Part shown: positions 49,637-64,000 of the stretch, in pieces
Position numbering within the stretch: position 1 is the stretch's first letter
Layout: the number at the start of each line of letters is the position of its first letter
Assembly: GCF_040807025.1 (NCBI RefSeq)
Contig: NC_090981.1
Location: 8,134,501 to 8,198,500, forward strand
From: Struthio camelus
Taxonomy: Eukaryota > Chordata > Aves > Struthioniformes > Struthionidae
Direction of reading: 5' to 3'
DNA: 64,000 bases
Program-made: the position numbers and the translations under genes
Notes under the pieces: generated by a model
Told to the model about the DNA's origin: nothing
Database searches by the model: none
Seen by the model: only the letters and a program-made list of their open reading frames with translations

Positions 49637-49894
49637 CTCAAATACAGTTTTATCTCTGTAAGAAGGGAAATTTTCTAATACTAGACATAGTATTTTCTGA
49701 GCACTTTTTTTCACTCATTTTAACAAAGGTGAGGAAAAAGCTTCCAAACTTCTCCAACAGAACTGTTCCACTTTCATTCAGCACACGTCTCTCTTCAATC
49801 AAAGGCATGGGGACTTCTGTGTCAGAGTGAAATACGTGCCTAACTTGCTCAAGTATCATGGTGGCATAATACAAGGCACTAGTAATAGGCATTC
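49637..49894 (-). pseudogene. QNG1: QNG1 relic exon 2 with poly-A frameshift
   Basis: PITSALYYATMILEQVRHVF...SDTEVPMPLIEER...LLEKFG is in frame. After the 7-base A run (minus; 49705-49711) the match SAQK...LENFPSYRDKTVFE is in a different frame. Acceptor TGAAG and donor GTAAGT are intact. Confidence 0.9.
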
Positions 49895-50751
49895 CTTCAG
49901 AAAAGTAAAAATAAGTTCTTTAGGCTATCATACCATATCTGAAGAACTAATGTAGTGGCCTACTACAGATGAGAGCATTTATACTGCAACAGATTTGAAA
50001 AGCGTATCAACTCTTAAGATCAACCAAGTGATGATTACACTCAAATCATTGCTTCAAACTAAGTATGTGTTTGTACATAGTGTTCCCATCTATAGATAAC
50101 AACTGTAACCACGGTACCTTTCTTCCTTTTAATATGCAATTCTTCCCATCTGCTTAGTCCTCACAGCTTAGCGTGGTGTTTTCATAGCATATGAAAATAT
50201 ATACCTGGCATATAGCTCCTAATCATTCTGCATTTACAAAAAGTATCTTCACACAAACCTTCCCTTAGTTTGCATGCAAACTTATAGGATTTTAATTAAA
50301 AATTGCATCTGTACCTACAAATAGATTTTTCAGGCATTAATTAGTACTGATAAAAAGACAGCAACAATGTGCTAGACTACTGTTTTTAAAAGCGTGTGAT
50401 TTTTCAGACTTATTGGAGCTGCTTTGGTACTAGATCAACATAGAGAATTCCTTAGGATTCTCAGTTTAAGCATGGCTTTCTCGTCTATCATAGAGTACAT
50501 CTAATCAGTCACAAATAACTTGTTTTCTGTTTACAGGTATTACCAAAACACTTCCAGTTACCTCACCCAAGCTCAAAGGAACTGTCTGCACACCTACTTA
50601 TCAAAATAGAAAGCATGTGCATAAAGGGTTCCTATTTTTGAGTTTGTGACTTTATTGCATACTCATTGCTGCATTTCTAATACCCCCACCACCACAGCAA
50701 TGAGCAGTGACCCACAGGCTTTATTTTAACGAACAGCCCAATGGGCAGCAG

Positions 50752-51082
50752 CTGTTGTCAAGCACCCTGTTGGCAGCATGGAGGGACCAGTAGCCACTGT
50801 AGGTTTTGCTCTTGTACTTCACCAAGCACTTGTGGTCGTCCCGCTTGGACCAAAAGAAGTTGAGAGTGTCCACCAGGAACACCCAGCTCACTGCCTCCTT
50901 GCTCACCACCTGTGGGTTGAGCTCACAGAGGCATTTCCAGCCTGCCAAGCTGAACTTCTCCACCGAGACTTTGTTGAACAGTCTTCACTACTCTCCTGAC
51001 GCCCTCCTTCTCCACAGAGATATCTTTGTTGTTCTCCGCAATAAACTTGACTGACTCCAGGGACGAGGGGGAACAATTCCAT
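50752..51082 (-). pseudogene. QNG1: QNG1 relic exon 1
   Basis: The segments ESVKFIAENNKDISVEKEGV RR and SLAGWKCLCELNPQ...WVFLVDTLNFFWS...KTYSGYWSLHAANRVLD lie in different frames. Two single-codon losses relative to the family are seen (LNFFWS, HAANR). The 3' end runs into CAACAGCTGCTGCCC with no GT donor. Confidence 0.88.
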
Positions 51083-51540
51083 CCTCGGCCTCCTGTCTGG
51101 GAGAAGAAACGCACGTTTTCAAGGCCGCCCTCCACTCCGCGCCCACACAGCAGCCCTTCCCCACCATGCGGCCCGGCCCCCTCACGCCGGCGGCGCCGCC
51201 GCCACAACAAGAAACGCTGCAGCCTTCACCCCCCTTACCCGTACAGGGAGCCGGCACGCCCCGCGCCGCCGCCGCCACCAACAAGCACCGCCCTCCGCGC
51301 AGGCGCCATGGGGCCAGGCAGGCGGGGGCGGCCCGGAGCAGCCTTGCGCTGCGCGGTTGCCTCCGCGCTGCAACGCGGCTGCCGTGCGCGCGCGCGGTCG
51401 GCCACACAGGTCCGCTGAAACGCAGCCGCTCGCCTTTTTCGGCCAGGACCCGCCCCCCCAGGAAGCCGCGGGCTCAGCCCCGGCCACACCCCCCCCCGGG
51501 GTCTACGTGGGGTAGCTTCCTGCGACGCAGCTCAGAAAGG
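51083..51540 (-). promoter_or_regulatory. CpG island, QNG1 promoter region
   Basis: Very GC- and CpG-rich sequence lies directly upstream of the QNG1 start. Overlapping open frames on both strands are compositional. It ends at an A-run near 51545. Confidence 0.75.
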
Positions 51541-52621
51541 AAAAAAAATTGTTTCTTGCTTTAGTATGCTGACAGATACACTCTCCTCTCCCCTAAAGGT
51601 TATTTTTAAAACCCCACAAACCACTTGCATGCTCCTACTGTAGAAGCCTGTGCCATTGTCTTCCCATAATAATTTGTATTTTGTCTGACACTCCTTCAAC
51701 ATTATTTCTCCATATAACTTATATTCTTGCCTTTCCCCAACAAGTGCTAATTCTACATGTACGTAGAGGTACTAGCATACTCATGCCCCTAGACAAAAGC
51801 AGTTTTCTTTTTAAAAATGATTAGTTATAGCTTCTCCTTGCCCTTTCCCCTTACATTATAATTACATAGCTGCCTATTACAACAGGAATTACTGCCCTAT
51901 GGTTCAAAGAGCTTAGAAGAGGAAAATGCTCTAGAACCATCACACCCAGCTGTGCAAAGTTTTTTTTTTTTTAAAACATTAAGTTTTAGTTTCATTTCCT
52001 AAATAAAAACAATTATAAATACAAATACCAAGGTATTACATGAGACATTGAGAGGTACTTTTATCTTTAATTTCTCACAAATATTCTCTATGGAAAGTCC
52101 ACATACAATGAAAAACAAGTTACAGAGTTAGATACTGCCAATTTGCCAATTCATAAAAATTTCTACCTCATACAAATGAAAGCTCTGAAAACTAGAATTC
52201 ATTCATTAATGGTACACCAACTGCTATTTCTAAGTATTATTTGTATTAAGCTGTCTAGAATTATGTACTTTACCACTGTAACTCCGTGACATCACAAAGT
52301 TTTTAAATACTTATTTATATACTGTCACCAATATATATGTACTGCAAAGAGGGCCAAACAGTTGCAAAAAAAGTCAAATCTTACACAATGTTTGCATGAA
52401 TATTTTTGCATTTTTTTCCCAAATAGCAAAGCTGAGCCATTGTTTCCACATCATTTCTTTAATTTGCCAAGAACATTTAACTCCATCTATATCAGAGAAG
52501 CATAAGAGCAAGCTTAACAGCAACTTTCATTTATGCAACTTCTTGGGGGAGGGTGTATCCATTTTAGATATTACCTTATGCATATCTAAAAATAATGACC
52601 ACCAAGAATAGGTTCACTAAA
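51541..52621. other. Intergenic, no gene recognised
   Basis: AT-rich spacer between the QNG1 promoter and the HNRNPK 3' end. No conserved coding or RNA feature seen. Confidence 0.6.
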
Positions 52622-63561
<10,940 letters not shown>

Positions 63562-63702
63562 CTGTCACAGGCCATAAGTGCCAGATAATATGGAGAAGGT
63601 GGAAAAGAAGAGGAAGTAAGTTTTGTATTCATAATCACGCACAAAATTCTAACAAGATTTATTACACAGGAAAGTTTACAATTAATATTCCCCATTTAAA
63701 GT

Positions 63703-64000
63703 GGAGAGCGAGGGAGAGCGAGGGAGAGCGAGGGAGAGCGAGGGAGAGCGAGGGAGAGCGAGGGAGAGCGAGGGAGAGCGAGGGAGAGCGAGGGAGAGCG
63801 AGGGAGAGCGAGGGAGAGCGAGGGAGAGCGAGGGAGAGCGAGGGAGAGCGAGGGAGAGCGAGGGAGAGCGAGGGAGAGCGAGGGAGAGCGAGGGAGAGCG
63901 AGGGAGAGCGAGGGAGAGCGAGGGAGAGCGAGGGAGAGCGAGGGAGAGCGAGGGAGAGCGAGGGAGAGCGAGGGAGAGCGAGGGAGAGCGAGGGAGAGCG
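63703..64000. repeat. Near-perfect 10-bp tandem array (GGGAGAGCGA)
   Basis: About 30 head-to-tail copies of GGGAGAGCGA run to the window edge with no variants after the first unit. It begins inside an HNRNPK intron. The minus-strand unit CTCTCCCTCG resembles the left-end satellite unit CCTTCCCTCG (8 of 10), so the two may be related and inverted. Confidence 0.97.

Larger units (their letters stand above)
44991..51082 (-). pseudogene. QNG1: QNG1 (C9orf64) pseudogene, queuosine nucleoside glycosylase
   Basis: QNG1 releases queuine from queuosine 5'-monophosphate for reuse in tRNA modification. Four minus-strand exons match it in order: 50752-51082, 49637-49894, 46439-46634 and 44991-45223. Lesions: the ATG at 51080-51082 is out of frame with what follows; a second frameshift lies near 50985; no GT donor is found at the exon 1 end; a 7-A run shifts the frame in exon 2; and TGA lies in exon 3 (46608-46610). 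Other splice sites are intact and the last exon is open. The copy cannot encode the full enzyme. Confidence 0.92.

Overview
The window is avian nuclear DNA. It carries CR1 LINEs, bird-type LTR elements and one block of minus-strand genes in a conserved vertebrate order: KIF27, QNG1 (C9orf64), HNRNPK with MIR7-1 in its last intron. The HNRNPK exon at 56620-56670 and the direct join of the KH1 and KH2 exons match the bird form of the gene as I recall it. This block is on human 9q21 and on the avian Z.

Layout: 1-5117 is a degenerate ~10-bp pyrimidine-rich satellite split by a CR1. 5118-9619 has a promoter-like GC-rich patch and a solo LTR, with no recognised gene. 9620-42361 is a KIF27 relic of about 17 exons with stops, frameshifts, two exon-splitting LTRs and a 7.1-kb endogenous retrovirus (ERV). 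43930-44450 is its CpG island. 44991-51082 is a QNG1 relic, with its own CpG island to 51540. 52622-63561 is HNRNPK, open and correctly spliced in every exon seen, with two alternative last exons and an intact MIR7-1 hairpin; its 5' part lies beyond the window. 63703-64000 is a near-perfect 10-bp purine-rich array inside an HNRNPK intron.

The main reading is that one dosage-sensitive gene (HNRNPK plus miR-7) is preserved while both syntenic neighbours are destroyed and retroelements and satellites pile up. This is what a W-chromosome copy in the non-recombining region would look like. That is inference and can be tested by sex-specific read depth and by comparison with the Z copy.

The ERV (17113-24228) is nearly complete. 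It has 341-bp LTRs differing at 6 sites, a 6-bp target duplication, a tRNA-Lys-like primer site, betaretrovirus-type gag-pro-pol with dUTPase and two in-frame -1 slippery heptamers, and an env whose TM subunit looks alpharetroviral. It is broken by stops, frameshifts, a changed polymerase active site and a nested CR1.
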